A DNA stretch of 64,000 nt from NCBI RefSeq assembly GCF_014654895.1, contig NZ_BNBE01000004.1, positions 62,001 to 126,000 of the forward strand, written 5' to 3'. Below the pieces are notes generated by a model. The model was not told the origin of the DNA, searched no databases, and worked only from the letters and a program-made list of their open reading frames with translations. Below, in pieces: positions 34,082 through 42,945 of this stretch (positions are counted from its first letter, which is position 1; every line of letters starts with the position of its first letter). Position numbers and translations under genes: made by a program. The stretch is from Streptomyces filamentosus (lineage in GTDB: Bacteria > Actinomycetota > Actinomycetes > Streptomycetales > Streptomycetaceae).

Positions 34082-34325
34082 GGGATCGAGGATAGGAATG
34101 CCCGCCCGGTTCCGGCACCTCGATTTCCGCATGTCCACGCCGCCACCGTCACCACCGGCTTCTTCGGCGTGAAGCTCACGCCTGGATCCGACGGTTCGGC
34201 TCATCGTGCTGGGCACGATGAGCCTTGCCGAGCGGTTGGTGGAGGACGGGCCGGCATTCCTCGACGACCGCAGTCCGCCTTGCCGCTTCCTGCGGGACGC
34301 ACCCCGGCGACGTGGTCGAACATGG

Positions 34326-34778
34326 CTAGGCCTGCCTGCCCGAACTCGCGCGAGCGATGGTCCAGGGCGGGTGGCCGTGCCGTGCGGCGTGGGTGCGGAA
34401 GTCGAAGAAGCCCAGACCGTCGACCTTGTACTCGGCGTCGATCTCTTCGGGCGTCCAGCAGTGGTCGGAGTAGTCGTCGAGGGCGACGCCGCCGGCTTCG
34501 AGGACGTGTGACACAAAGGCGCGGATCTCGGCAGTGCCGTCGATGTGGCTGGAGACGCCGACCAGCAGGGCCCAGGACGGGCGATGGCCGAGCGCGGAGT
34601 CCAGCAGGCGCACGCCCTCGGGATCCCAGCCGGCGAACAGGTGGCCTTCCTGATCGTCCATGAAGTCGACGAAGAGCTTTTCGTCCGACCAGTACCCGTC
34701 CTTGCCGGGCATCAGCCGGTCAAGCCGTGCGACCGTCGCCGTCGGCCCTCCATCGGGGAACACGAAGGCACTGCGCAT
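34326..34778 (-). CDS. Hypothetical protein
   Basis: A 150-aa acidic protein: MRSAFVFPDGGPTATVARLD, EKLFVDFMDDQEGHLFAGWD, LGHRPSWALLVGVSSHIDGT, VALDDYSDHCWTPEEIDAEY. No membrane segment. A SUKH/immunity-like character is conceivable from the acidic, aromatic composition, but I cannot assign a family. ATG 34778 is the only upstream start. Confidence 0.65.
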   Translation of the reverse strand: MRSAFVFPDGGPTATVARLDRLMPGKDGYWSDEKLFVDFMDDQEGHLFAGWDPEGVRLLDSALGHRPSWALLVGVSSHIDGTAEIRAFVSHVLEAGGVALDDYSDHCWTPEEIDAEYKVDGLGFFDFRTHAARHGHPPWTIARASSGRQA

Positions 34779-34916
34779 GGGTGGAGCGTAAACGGGGACG
34801 CAGGGCCGCGGCCAGGGAGCTTCAGCCCGGTCATGGACCGGATTCGCCGATGGCGGACGGCGAACGCGAGGGCGTACTCGCCGGCCGCGAAGGTGGCCGT
34901 CATGGCCGGGGAGGCG

Positions 34917-36689
34917 TCAGCGGCGTGCGGGACGCTGTTGGCGACCGGTTCGCCGAGGGTCGGCAGGGCCGGTCCCCTCGTGCTCGCGCGCCGGGACGGC
35001 GGTGAGCAGGCCCGTCGTCTGGAGGTGGGTGCGTGCGCCGGCGATGGCCTCGGGGGTCGTCGCGTACTCCCGGCCCTCGTACCGCAGCAGTTCGAGGGCG
35101 CCGACCGAGTCGAGGACCTGCCGCTGCCCTGCCCGGATGCCGGAGGTCATGACGACGATGCCGCGCCGGTTCAGCTTCTCCACCGCGTCCTTGAGGACGA
35201 GCGCACCGGTCGCGTCCATGGTCGTCACCCGTGACATGCGCAGGATGACGACTCGGACGTCGGCCACTTCGGTCAGCTCGAGGAGGAAGCGGTGGGCGGC
35301 GGCGAAGAAGAGGGGGCCGTCGATCCGGTAGGCGACGATGTGCTCGGCGAGGAGCGCGTGTTCCTCGTCGGAGTGCTCGCCGGGCAGGTCGGGGCGGAAG
35401 TCCACCTGGTCGATGCGCGCCTGCTTCGCCACCGCTCGCAGGGCGAGGGCGCCCGCGACGGCGAGCCCGATGACCACGGCGTACACGAGGTCGAACGCGA
35501 CGGTGGCGACGGCGGTGAGGACGAGGACGGCTGCGTCGGAGCGCGTGGCCCGCGCCATCGCGCGCAGTGAGCCGACCTCGATCATCCGTACCGCGGTCGC
35601 GAGCAGGACACCGGCCAGGGCGGCGAGCGGGATCTTCGACACGAGCGGGGCGGCGGCGAAGACGATGACGGCGAGGACCGCCGCGTGGGTGAGCGCGGCG
35701 AGCCGGGACGACGCTCCCGTACGGACGTTGACGGCGGTACGGGCGATGGCACCGGTCGCCGGAACTCCGCCGAACAGCGGGGCGGCGATGTTCGCCAGGC
35801 CCTGCCCGAACAGCTCGCGGTCGGGGTCGTGCTTCTGGCCGACGGTCATGCCGTCGGCGACCTGGGCCGACAGCAGTGACTCCAGCGCCGCGAGCGCCGC
35901 CACCGCGACGGCCGGAGCGATCAGGGAACCCAGAGCGGAGGGGTCGAGGAAGCCGAGGGAAGGGGCGGGCAGGCCGGCGGGCAGTTCGCCGATCGGCTCG
36001 GCCCGGTCCAGACGGAAGATTTGCGCCACGACGGTGGCGGCGATCACCGCGAGGATCGAGAAGGGGACGGCGGGCCGCCACCGGGCGCCGCCGAGCATGA
36101 GTCCGGCGACGCCCAGGGCAAGCCCGAGGGCCGTCCAGTTCGGGGCCTGGACGAACTCCTCGACGGCGCGCCACGTCACCGTCAGGACCCGGTCGCCTCC
36201 GGGCTCGGGGACGCCGAGGGCGTTGGGAATCTGCTGGAGGCCGATGACGAGCGCGATGCCCAGGGTGAAGCCCTCGACGACGGAGGCGGGGATGTAGGCC
36301 ATGTAGCGGCCCGCTCGGAGCAGGGCCAGGCCGACGCAGATGAGGCCCGCGAGCAGGCCCACGGTCAGGACGCCGCTCGTCCCGTGCTGGGCGACGATGG
36401 GGACGAGAACGACGGTCATCGCCCCGGTGGGGCCGGAGACCTGGAGGTTCGAGCCGCCGAACACGGCGGCGAGCGCTCCCGCGACGACCGCGGTCGCGAG
36501 GCCGGCCGCGGGGCCGAGCCCGGAGGTCTCGCCGAATCCGAGGGCCAGGGGCAGCGCGACGACGGCGACCGTCAGGCCGGCGAGCAGGTCGCGCCGCGGG
36601 TCACGGGCCGTCGCGGCGAGGTCGGCGCGGGTGGGCAGCAGTGAACGCACCCGCCTCCCCGGGGCGTTCACCGCCCCTGAGGTGGTCAC
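34917..36689 (-). CDS. SulP family inorganic anion transporter with STAS domain
   Basis: A 590-aa SLC26/SulP permease. About 12-14 helices span 30-430 (for example LLAGLTVAVVALPLALGFGE, the signature GLATAVVAGALAAVFGGSNL, and QVSGPTGAMTVVLVPIVAQH). A C-terminal STAS domain follows (IVAYRIDGPLFFAAAHRFLL; VVILRMSRVTTMDATGALVL). It carries sulfate, bicarbonate or similar anions; the specific ion cannot be read. It starts with GTG at 36689, overlapping the stop of the ArsR gene (GTGA), so it is translationally coupled and probably controlled by it. Confidence 0.93.
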   Translation of the reverse strand: MTTSGAVNAPGRRVRSLLPTRADLAATARDPRRDLLAGLTVAVVALPLALGFGETSGLGPAAGLATAVVAGALAAVFGGSNLQVSGPTGAMTVVLVPIVAQHGTSGVLTVGLLAGLICVGLALLRAGRYMAYIPASVVEGFTLGIALVIGLQQIPNALGVPEPGGDRVLTVTWRAVEEFVQAPNWTALGLALGVAGLMLGGARWRPAVPFSILAVIAATVVAQIFRLDRAEPIGELPAGLPAPSLGFLDPSALGSLIAPAVAVAALAALESLLSAQVADGMTVGQKHDPDRELFGQGLANIAAPLFGGVPATGAIARTAVNVRTGASSRLAALTHAAVLAVIVFAAAPLVSKIPLAALAGVLLATAVRMIEVGSLRAMARATRSDAAVLVLTAVATVAFDLVYAVVIGLAVAGALALRAVAKQARIDQVDFRPDLPGEHSDEEHALLAEHIVAYRIDGPLFFAAAHRFLLELTEVADVRVVILRMSRVTTMDATGALVLKDAVEKLNRRGIVVMTSGIRAGQRQVLDSVGALELLRYEGREYATTPEAIAGARTHLQTTGLLTAVPAREHEGTGPADPRRTGRQQRPARR

Positions 36690-37027
36690 CGCCCCGCCGT
36701 CTCAGTATCCCGCAGCTCGGCGAGGAGCTCGTTCTGCCCCGCCAGCATTTCGGTGAGGATCCGGCGCGCGGCCTGCATCAGGTCACGCACATCGCCGCCC
36801 GCCAGGGTGTAGACCACCGTCGATCCCTCGCGGCTGGAGTTCACGATTCCGGACCGGCGCAGCACGGCGAGCTGCTGCGACAGGGCCGGCGCCTCGACGT
36901 CGATCTCCGTCAGGAGGTCGCGCACCGGCATCGGGCCGTCCTGGAGGAGTTCCAGGACCCGGATGCGTACCGGATGCCCCAGCATCCGGAAGAACTCGGC
37001 CTTCGCCTGGTACAGCGGAACCGGCAC
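36686..37027 (-). CDS. ArsR/SmtB family regulator of the SulP operon
   Basis: A 113-aa winged-helix repressor: KAEFFRMLGHPVRIRVLELL, MPVRDLLTEIDVEAPALSQQ, LAVLRRSGIVNSSREGSTVV, YTLAGGDVRDLMQAARRIL. It lacks the classic metal Cys motif ELCVC, so it senses something other than arsenic-type metals at that site. GTG 37027 is chosen for the GAGGAGGGTC RBS 5-6 nt upstream; the open frame beyond is unlike the family. The stop overlaps the sulP start. Two palindromes lie about 120-150 bp upstream. Confidence 0.88.
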   Translation of the reverse strand: MPVPLYQAKAEFFRMLGHPVRIRVLELLQDGPMPVRDLLTEIDVEAPALSQQLAVLRRSGIVNSSREGSTVVYTLAGGDVRDLMQAARRILTEMLAGQNELLAELRDTETAGR

Positions 37028-37143
37028 GTCCCGACCCTCCTCGTCGTCGAGCCCGTCGGATTCGTGGACGGGGTCTCGGGCTGGCGCTGTGCCCGCGGCT
37101 ACCTGCGGGCGCAGCCACGCCAGCATCCATGGAAATGCAGAAT

Positions 37144-37174
37144 TACGCAATTGTGTAGTTCACGGATTCGTGAA
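37144..37174 (-). promoter_or_regulatory. Tandem palindromes upstream of arsR-sulP
   Basis: TACGCAATTGTGTA (37144-37157, one mismatch around a central CAATTG) and TTCACGGATTCGTGAA (37159-37174, arms TTCACG/CGTGAA with a 4-bp spacer) lie in an AT-rich patch about 120-150 bp before the regulator start. They are good candidates for ArsR operators of the arsR-sulP operon. Confidence 0.55.
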
Positions 37175-37359
37175 GTGGAGTGGGTCTTCCCGTGACCCAG
37201 AACACCGAGAACCGGCGCACGAGCGCCACACCCCGTACGACGAAAGCGGGCGAGGCGGGAAGCGGATGGCGACCGGACGGCCGAGGGATGCCTCGGGTAC
37301 GGAGACACCGTGACCGCTCGAAGGCGGCAAACGCGGCACCTGGTGATCCGGGTCGGAGA

Positions 37360-37560
37360 TCGGTCGGTGGTGAGCGGCGGCTTTGCCGAGGATCTCGTCG
37401 GCTGTCCTGGTCGGGACGAACGGTCCGGGGTGCTCGTTCCCGTCGGCGAGCCAGGCCCGGCTGCCGCGTTCGAGGGCCCGGACGGAGCGGTGGACGCCGC
37501 GCCCGAGCCCCTTCCGCGTGAGTTCGGCGGACCACCGCTCGACCGGGTCCAGCCCCTTCC
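37360..37560 (-). pseudogene. IS630-type transposase C-terminal relic
   Basis: Minus-strand translation gives ELTRKGLGRGVHRSVRALER, GSRAWLADGNEHPGPFVPTR, TADEILGKAAAHH. Intact Streptomyces IS630 transposases end in a very similar block (RGTFRSVKDLTRKIRTYIDGWN, HPFTWTKTADEILTKADRQ, when read in sequence). Only this tail remains; the DDE core is gone and no inverted repeats are evident. It sits between the arsR operators and the HxlR gene. Confidence 0.65.
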
Positions 37561-37565
37561 ATCGA

Positions 37566-37997
37566 TCAGAAACGGCTCGGGTTCCCCTCACCGCGAGGGG
37601 GCTTCACCGGAGTCGCCCGATCCGCCTCGATGGTCCTGGCCGCCTCGGCTGCTTCCCGGAAGGTGACGACCGCCTCGCCGTTCTCCCGCGCCCATGCGGT
37701 GAGCATCCTGATGGGCTCCTCCAGGGTTCGCCCGAGATCGGTCAGGCCGTACTCCACGCGCGGCGGCGCCTCGGCGTACGCGTGCCGCTCGACGAGCCCG
37801 TTGGCCTGGAGCCGACGCAACGTCTGGGTCAGCACCTTGCGCGAAATGCCACCGCTCAGCTCGACCAACTCGCCGTGGCGCAAAGGGCCGTCGGTCAGCG
37901 CGAAGAGCGTGACCATGGACCACTTGCTGGCGATGATCTCCATGGCCAGGAGAGCGGGACAGTCGGAGAGGAAGACGATTCCGGGGCGCAGGCTCAT
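37566..37997 (-). CDS. HxlR family transcriptional regulator
   Basis: A 143-aa HxlR winged-helix protein: CPALLAMEIIASKWSMVTLF, ALTDGPLRHGELVELSGGIS, RKVLTQTLRRLQANGLVERH, EYGLTDLGRTLEEPIRMLTA. A Cys (Cys13) precedes the first helix at the position used for redox sensing in some relatives. ATG 37997 is the first start. Divergent from the DoxX-like gene 97 bp away, the usual arrangement of HxlR regulators and their target. Confidence 0.92.
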   Translation of the reverse strand: MSLRPGIVFLSDCPALLAMEIIASKWSMVTLFALTDGPLRHGELVELSGGISRKVLTQTLRRLQANGLVERHAYAEAPPRVEYGLTDLGRTLEEPIRMLTAWARENGEAVVTFREAAEAARTIEADRATPVKPPRGEGNPSRF

Positions 37998-38094
37998 GCC
38001 CCCGAAGGTTACCTGGAGGTACCTGACGGCCGCCTATCGTCGTCGAGGTGCGCACGCTCCCTTACCCGCATCTCGCACGATTGAGGTTCCAGCC

Positions 38095-38445
38095 GTGTTC
38101 GTCTCCCTTGTCGTCGTCACCGTGTTCATGTCGGCACTTCTCCTGGTGTCGGCCGGGGCCAAGTCCCTGCGGACGCGGCACATCACCGAGCAGATGTCCA
38201 CCCTCGGGGTGCCGCAGGGCATGATGGGTTTCCTGATCGGCGCTCAGATCGCGGGCGCGGCCGGTGTGATCGCCGGTCTCTGGTGGGGACCCGTGGGAAT
38301 CGCCGCCGCGATCGGCCTGACCCTCTACTTCGCCGGGGCGGTCGCATTCCACCTGCGCGTCGGCGACCGCAAGGGCGCGTCTCCGGCGGCGGTCCTCACC
38401 CTGGCCTCCGTCGCCCTGGCCGTGCTGCGTGCCGCCACCCTCTGA
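38095..38445 (+). CDS. DoxX-like membrane protein
   Basis: A 116-aa protein with four hydrophobic helices: VSLVVVTVFMSALLLVSAGA, MMGFLIGAQIAGAAGVIAGL, WGPVGIAAAIGLTLYFAGAV and AVLTLASVALAVLRAA. The KSLRTRHITEQMSTLGVPQG segment between helices 1 and 2 is typical of DoxX family proteins. GTG 38095 follows GAGGTTCC. The divergent HxlR regulator probably controls it in response to redox or quinone stress. Confidence 0.88.
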   Translation: MFVSLVVVTVFMSALLLVSAGAKSLRTRHITEQMSTLGVPQGMMGFLIGAQIAGAAGVIAGLWWGPVGIAAAIGLTLYFAGAVAFHLRVGDRKGASPAAVLTLASVALAVLRAATL

Positions 38446-38659
38446 CAGCGGACAGCCGGTCCGGCGTCGGCCTTGGATCGTGCTGGGCGAGGTGGATCTC
38501 CGGTGAGGACGGCCACCGTCGGTCATCGTGAGGTGTGCCGACAAACGGGGATGAGCCGGTGGTCGTGGGCCACGGCGCAGATCCTGCTCGGTGGCAATCG
38601 GTGTCCGGGGACCTGGTGGGCAAGGGGCGGGCCGGTTCGCCCGAGTGGAACCCCGCCGC

Positions 38660-38924
38660 CGAGCAAGGGCGTTCGTGCCGGGGCCGCTCGCGGGCCCGCC
38701 GAGGGAGAACTGCCGGGCGATCGCCGAGCACGCCGGTGACGCCGGCGCGGGCGGCGTGCGGCACCTGCTCGGCCGGGCTCGCCGGGGTGCCGACCGAGTG
38801 CGTGACGTCATAGGGGGCCCAGGACCCGCAGCGGTGCCGCTCAGTCGGCATCCCCGACGGCCTGAGGTTCGCGACCAAGGCCGCCCTGGCCGCCGAGATG
38901 GTCGCACGGGCCCTGGACGAGTGA
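38660..38924 (+). pseudogene. IS701-type transposase relic
   Basis: A first piece (about 38666-38815) reads RAFVPGPLAGPPRENCRAIA, EHAGDAGAGGVRHLLGRARR, GADRVRDV, matching the N-terminal block of IS701 transposases (RAFVRGLLADLPRKNCW, IAEWAGDATPDGMQHLL, DAVRDDL). The second piece (about 38835-38924), RCRSVGIPDGLRFATKAALA then AEMVARALDE and stop, matches a later block (FATKPALATAMITRALDAG). The middle is deleted and the catalytic end is missing. Confidence 0.7.
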
Positions 38925-38998
38925 ACTCGGCCTGCTCCAGGGCCTCCCGACCGATGCCACCGGCCTCTCCGGGGAAGCGGCCCGCTGAGAACTCGTGC

Positions 38999-39235
38999 GC
39001 CGGTGGTCCGGCTGACCGCGAACGGCAGCCTCGCCCCCGGCGCCGGTGGTGACCTGATCACCTTCGAGGGGGGGTGCACTGGGCCGCCCTCGGCGACTCA
39101 GGTCACTGGTCGAGAAGACCGACGCCCACAACGACTGGGCGGCGGTGGGGCCGGGAGACCGGGAAAACCTGGCGGACCGGATCGTCGAGGAGGCGGGCCG
39201 CCTGCTCGACGGTCCCCGGCCACCGCGGGGGTGAT
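38999..39235 (+). pseudogene. Unidentified degraded ORF
   Basis: Plus-strand pieces VVRLTANGSLAPGAGGDLIT then FEGG (one frame) and RSLVEKTDAHNDWAAVGPGD then RENLADRIVEEAGRLLDGPR (another frame) are protein-like and would join by a shift at the G7 run near 39068-39074. No family recognised. The region 39236-39495 after it shows no gene, though a frame ending GGTTREEVR stops by overlapping the next start (GTGA). Confidence 0.25.
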
Positions 39236-39495
39236 CTCTCACCGGTGGCACACCGGAATGCCGCCGCGACAGGAGCTCTCGTACGTCCCCGGGGCGGGCG
39301 GTGCGGTCGGCCGCCGAGGTACCGGCGCGGGCGAAGGACACGTCATGCCGGTCCGCCCGGACGATGCCGAAGGCCCGTCCGGCACCGGCCTGGCCGATTC
39401 CCGCTCTTACAAGATCGGACGCCCGGCATCGTCCTCGACCGGAACGGCGACGCCCGCCGAAGCCGCCCCGGCGGCACCACCCGGGAGGAGGTGCG

Positions 39496-40122
39496 GTGAC
39501 CAGTTCGGTTCCCTGGACGGATCGTCTGTCCGCCGGTACGGAAGCGGTCCGGGAAGACGTGGTGCGCTGGTACCGGAGCACGCGCGAGGGCAAGGCGTAC
39601 GTGCCCCACATGATCTGGGGCACGCTCCAGACCGAGGCGTACGCCACCGTGGTCCTCGGCCAGGTCGTCGACTTCCTCGGGATCCCGAACGACGTGCCGG
39701 CCGGTGTCGCCATGCGCATGCGGCGGCAGCGCGTGCTGTACGACGGCGAGCACCACTACGACGTCGTCCTCGGGGAGCAGGCGCTCTACACGAACATCGG
39801 CGGGCCCGACGTGATGCGGGACCAGATCGAGCGGCTCCTGCGCGAACTCGACCTGGCCTCTCTCACCCTCGGAATCCTTCCCTCCACCGCACGGGTGGAC
39901 CTGTTCCCCGTCCACGGGTTCAACATCTACGGGGACGGGGACGGCGGCCGGGCCCACGTCGAGCTCGTCTCCTCCTCCGTGGACGTCACGGAGCAGAGCG
40001 AACTCGCCCTCTACGGCAAAGCCTTCGCCGCGCTGAGCAGTGCGGCATCGTACGGCGGCGCCGCGGAAGGGCTCCTGAGGAAGGCCCACTCCTTCTGGGC
40101 CGACGCCTCGCTTCGCGGGTAG
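39496..40122 (+). CDS. DUF5753 (Scr1-type antitoxin-like) protein without HTH
   Basis: A 208-aa DUF5753 domain: DVVRWYRSTREGKAYVPHMI, WGTLQTEAYATVVLGQVVDF, MRMRRQRVLYDGEHHYDVVL, GEQALYTNIGGPDVMRDQIE and VHGFNIYG. Most such proteins in Streptomyces carry an N-terminal XRE helix-turn-helix; this one starts at GTG 39496 (RBS GGGAGGAGG) directly in the ligand-type domain, so it is either a stand-alone effector domain or the 3' part of a broken gene. The upstream frame ends by overlapping the start (GTGA). DUF5753 proteins are sometimes labelled Scr1-family antitoxin-like regulators. Confidence 0.8.
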   Translation: MTSSVPWTDRLSAGTEAVREDVVRWYRSTREGKAYVPHMIWGTLQTEAYATVVLGQVVDFLGIPNDVPAGVAMRMRRQRVLYDGEHHYDVVLGEQALYTNIGGPDVMRDQIERLLRELDLASLTLGILPSTARVDLFPVHGFNIYGDGDGGRAHVELVSSSVDVTEQSELALYGKAFAALSSAASYGGAAEGLLRKAHSFWADASLRG

Positions 40123-40229
40123 GCCCCCTCGCCGGCCGCGCAAAGGGGACGGTCTCGGCCGGAACGTGCGCGGTGGCCGTCCGGCCGGGCCGGCGCGGGC
40201 TGTTCCGAAGCGTGCTGCTGCGACTCGGG

Positions 40230-40670
40230 CTATTCCGATTCGGGGTGTTGCTGGACCCACCGGCCGTCCACCTTCTTCATCTCGACCCCGTAGTAGGGCT
40301 GGGGCGTCGAGGAACGGACTCCGATGCGCGGGCCGGCGGGCTTGGGCATGGGCTTGGCGCGAGTGCGGGGCTGCTGCCGTGCGGTGGCCTTCGCCCGCTT
40401 CTTCGCGTCGGCCTTTCGCAGTTCCTCTATTCGTTTCAGCAGCGTGGCACGGCTCATCTGCTTCTGCTTCGGCGCCTGGGGCAGACCGACGAAGGCGGGA
40501 GAGGAGCCGGGGCCGACACGGACGGGGGCGAAGGTGACCGTGACGGTGCTGGTATCGGGGGCGGGGGCGGGGCAGCAGGCCCGGTGAGCCGGTCTGCCGC
40601 CGCTGATGGTGGTGAGCTTCTTCTTGCTCACCGGAAGACGGCAAAAGACGCAGCGCTTGAGCGCAGCCAT
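40230..40670 (-). CDS. Hypothetical zinc-finger-like basic protein
   Basis: A 146-aa basic protein. The N-terminus has a treble-clef-like set: KRCVFCRLPVSKKKLTTISG then RPAHRACC (Cys7, Cys10, then His/Cys-Cys). A Lys/Arg/Ala-rich helical middle (RATLLKRIEELRKADAKKRA) and a short aromatic end follow (YYGVEMKKVDGRWVQQHPES). Could bind nucleic acid. ATG 40670 is the first start. Function unknown. Confidence 0.65.
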   Translation of the reverse strand: MAALKRCVFCRLPVSKKKLTTISGGRPAHRACCPAPAPDTSTVTVTFAPVRVGPGSSPAFVGLPQAPKQKQMSRATLLKRIEELRKADAKKRAKATARQQPRTRAKPMPKPAGPRIGVRSSTPQPYYGVEMKKVDGRWVQQHPESE

Positions 40671-40989
40671 GACGGTCCCCCAGTCTTTGTTGCCCTACCG
40701 AGGCGGAACGATCGAGCGAACCACCCTCCTCGCGTCCTCGTCAATCGTGTTCGGGGCTCGGGCTTCCGGAGGGTGCGGTCGAATCGTCGTACATGGGTCC
40801 TGGGGGGGGTCTTCCCCGGGCTCGCCCCGGGCGGGGCCCGACCCGGCCCCCGGCCACCCTGCCCCGGCTTCCGGCCCGGTCCGGGAGCGGCGGCTCGATC
40901 CGCGTCCAATGCGCGTCGGTCGACGGCACGGCCGGACCAGCGGGTCGACGACCGGGACGAAACGGCCGCACCGCCTCGCCCGGCGGGAG
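40671..40989. other. Gap without a recognised gene
   Basis: About 320 bases between two minus-strand hypotheticals. All frames give Gly/Arg/Pro-rich low complexity. Nothing is supported. Confidence 0.35.
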
Positions 40990-41229
40990 CTACCGCCCTG
41001 TCGGCCCAGGACGGTAGTTCGGATTCGCCTGGTAGCCGCCGGACAGCCTCCCATGGGCGTCCACTTCCCAGGCCGCGATGATGGCCTCCGGGGGCACGGC
41101 CCCGTTCGGATCGTCGACCATGCTCCCGTCGATCTCGTAGACCCAGCCCCCTGGATTCGCCTTGGCCTCGGCAACCAGTTCGGGCGGCGGTGGCCGCCGC
41201 CCGCTGCGCTTCCTTCCGAAGATTCCCAT
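40990..41229 (-). CDS. Small hypothetical protein
   Basis: A 79-aa protein: MGIFGRKRSGRRPPPPELVA, EAKANPGGWVYEIDGSMVDD, PNGAVPPEAIIAAWEVDAHG. Streptomyces genomes carry similar short proteins that begin MGxFGRK and contain a NPGGWVYEID-like core; function unknown. ATG 41229 gives this start. Confidence 0.75.
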   Translation of the reverse strand: MGIFGRKRSGRRPPPPELVAEAKANPGGWVYEIDGSMVDDPNGAVPPEAIIAAWEVDAHGRLSGGYQANPNYRPGPTGR

Positions 41230-41611
41230 GTCCCATGCCTTCCCGGTCCTGAGGAGGGATGTTACGCGGCGCCGGATGCCCCGGACGGAGTCGGAGAAAC
41301 CGAAGGGGTCGCCGGCGTCGGCGAGTTCTTCGGGACAGGCCGAGCCCGACGCCGCACGAGTTGCGCGTGCGCCGAGCACTCCGCTCCAGAAAGCCGGTCA
41401 GGACAGCCCACCGGACAAGGGGCGCGGGCCGAGCTTCCGCCGAGAGGCGGAACGACGCGGGGAGAAGCAGCGGCTTTCCGCGCACCGCGATGAAGCGCCC
41501 GGTGTCCCTCCTCGACGTCAGAAGGCGGGCGGTGACCCACGGCGCCGGCGGTGTCCGGCTCTGCGGGGGAAGGCCGGTGGGGCCGCGGCCGCGCGGTCGT
41601 GAAGGGCGGGG
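41230..41611. other. Gap without a recognised gene
   Basis: About 380 bases between the 79-aa protein gene and the end of the FAD monooxygenase gene. No protein-like frame or strong stem-loop is visible by eye. Confidence 0.35.
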
Positions 41612-42754
41612 TCAGGGGTTTGCCGGGCCGGCGGTGAAGAACGCCGCCGTCCGCTCCAGGCCCTGCGGGCCGAACATCGTGTCCAGGCTCCGGGCGGAGT
41701 CGGCGGCGGAGGCTTCGCTGCGCGGGAAGAGGGCTTCCTCGTAGGCGGTCAGGGCCGCCTCGACGTCGCCGGGGTGGGCGGCGATCGCCGAGGCGAGTTC
41801 GGCGCCGTCGAGCATGGCGAGGTTCGCGCCCTCGCCGGCGAAGGGCGACATCACGTGGGCGGCGTCGCCGAGCAGGGTCACGCCCGGCACGCGGTTCCAG
41901 CGGTGGCCCACCGGCAGGGCGTGGATGCGGCGGGGGGTCAGGGTGTCCGCGTCGGCGATCAGGCCGCGCAGGGCCTCGTCCCAGCCCTCGAAGCGGGAGA
42001 GCACGGCCTGCTTGGCCGCCGGCAGGTCGGTGAAGTCGACCGTGTCGAGCCAGTCCTCGTCCGCCTTGAGGGCGGTGTAGACGTGGAGGCTGCCGTCGCC
42101 CTCCTTGTGGGCGAGGAAGCCGCGTTCGTCGCCGAGGCAGATGAAGAACCCGCCGCCGACGATCGCCGCGCTGCGCGGATGGCGGGCGTCCGCGTCCGGC
42201 AGATCGGTCTCGACGAAGGAGACGCCGGTGTAGGCGGGCCGGGCGTCGGAGAGCAGGGGGCGCACGCGCGACCAGGCGCCGTCGGCGCCGATCAGCAGGT
42301 CGGTGGTGATGGCGGAGCCGTCGGCGAAGGCCACCTCGTGGCGCCCGCCGTCCAGGGCGCGGACGCCTGTGACCTTACGGCCCCACCGGACGGTGCCGTC
42401 GGGGAGGGCGTCGAGGAGCAGGTCGCGCAGGTCGCCGCGGTCGACCTCGGGTCGGCCGCCGGTGCCGTCGTCCTCCTCCGAGACGTGGACGGTGCCGTCG
42501 GGGCCGAGCAGGCGCATGGCCTGACCGCCCTCGTGAACGATCTTGAGGAAGCCGTCGTGGAGACCTGCCGCGCTCAGGGCCTTCTGGCCGTTCTCCTCGT
42601 GGATGTCGAGCATGCCGCCCTGTGTACGGGCCTCCCGCGAGGGCTCCAGTTCGAAGACGGCGGCTTCGATGCCGTGGACGTGGAGGACGCGGGCGGCGGT
42701 GAGACCGCCGAGGCCTCCGCCGATGATCGCGATGGGGTGGTGGTGCGTGCTCAT
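41612..42754 (-). CDS. FAD-dependent monooxygenase (TetX-like)
   Basis: A 380-aa class A flavoprotein hydroxylase. FAD motifs: IAIIGGGLGGLTAARVLHVH (GxGxxG, about 7-26), DLLIGADGAWSRVRPLLSDA (DG motif), and VTLLGDAAHVMSPFAGEGAN (GD motif). Sequence GMLDIHEENGQKALSAAGL is like the TetX and salicylate-hydroxylase-like group; the substrate could be an aromatic or an antibiotic. ATG 42754 has GAGGAGG upstream. Two palindromic operators lie in its promoter and match the one before the adjacent TetR gene. Confidence 0.92.
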   Translation of the reverse strand: MSTHHHPIAIIGGGLGGLTAARVLHVHGIEAAVFELEPSREARTQGGMLDIHEENGQKALSAAGLHDGFLKIVHEGGQAMRLLGPDGTVHVSEEDDGTGGRPEVDRGDLRDLLLDALPDGTVRWGRKVTGVRALDGGRHEVAFADGSAITTDLLIGADGAWSRVRPLLSDARPAYTGVSFVETDLPDADARHPRSAAIVGGGFFICLGDERGFLAHKEGDGSLHVYTALKADEDWLDTVDFTDLPAAKQAVLSRFEGWDEALRGLIADADTLTPRRIHALPVGHRWNRVPGVTLLGDAAHVMSPFAGEGANLAMLDGAELASAIAAHPGDVEAALTAYEEALFPRSEASAADSARSLDTMFGPQGLERTAAFFTAGPANP

Positions 42755-42818
42755 GGGGTCCTCCTCGGGGTGGTGGTGACACTGCGCCCGCCCTCTGTCG
42801 GGCCGCTCTTCCACCGTA

Positions 42819-42848
42819 ACGAACATGTTCGTAGCGAACAAGTTCGCT
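42819..42848 (-). promoter_or_regulatory. Two TetR operators before the monooxygenase
   Basis: ACGAACATGTTCGT (42819-42832, perfect palindrome) and AGCGAACAAGTTCGCT (42833-42848, one central mismatch) are tandem, immediately next to each other. Both share the core CGAAC-NN-GTTCG with the site before the TetR gene at 43654-43667. Confidence 0.85.
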
Positions 42849-42945
42849 CGAGGGTGCGCGGCGTCCCACCCGCGCGGTCCCGGTGGGGACCGGGACCGCG
42901 AAACGGCCCCACGGAACGGGAAGTCCCAGCTCAGGGGCGCAGGGA

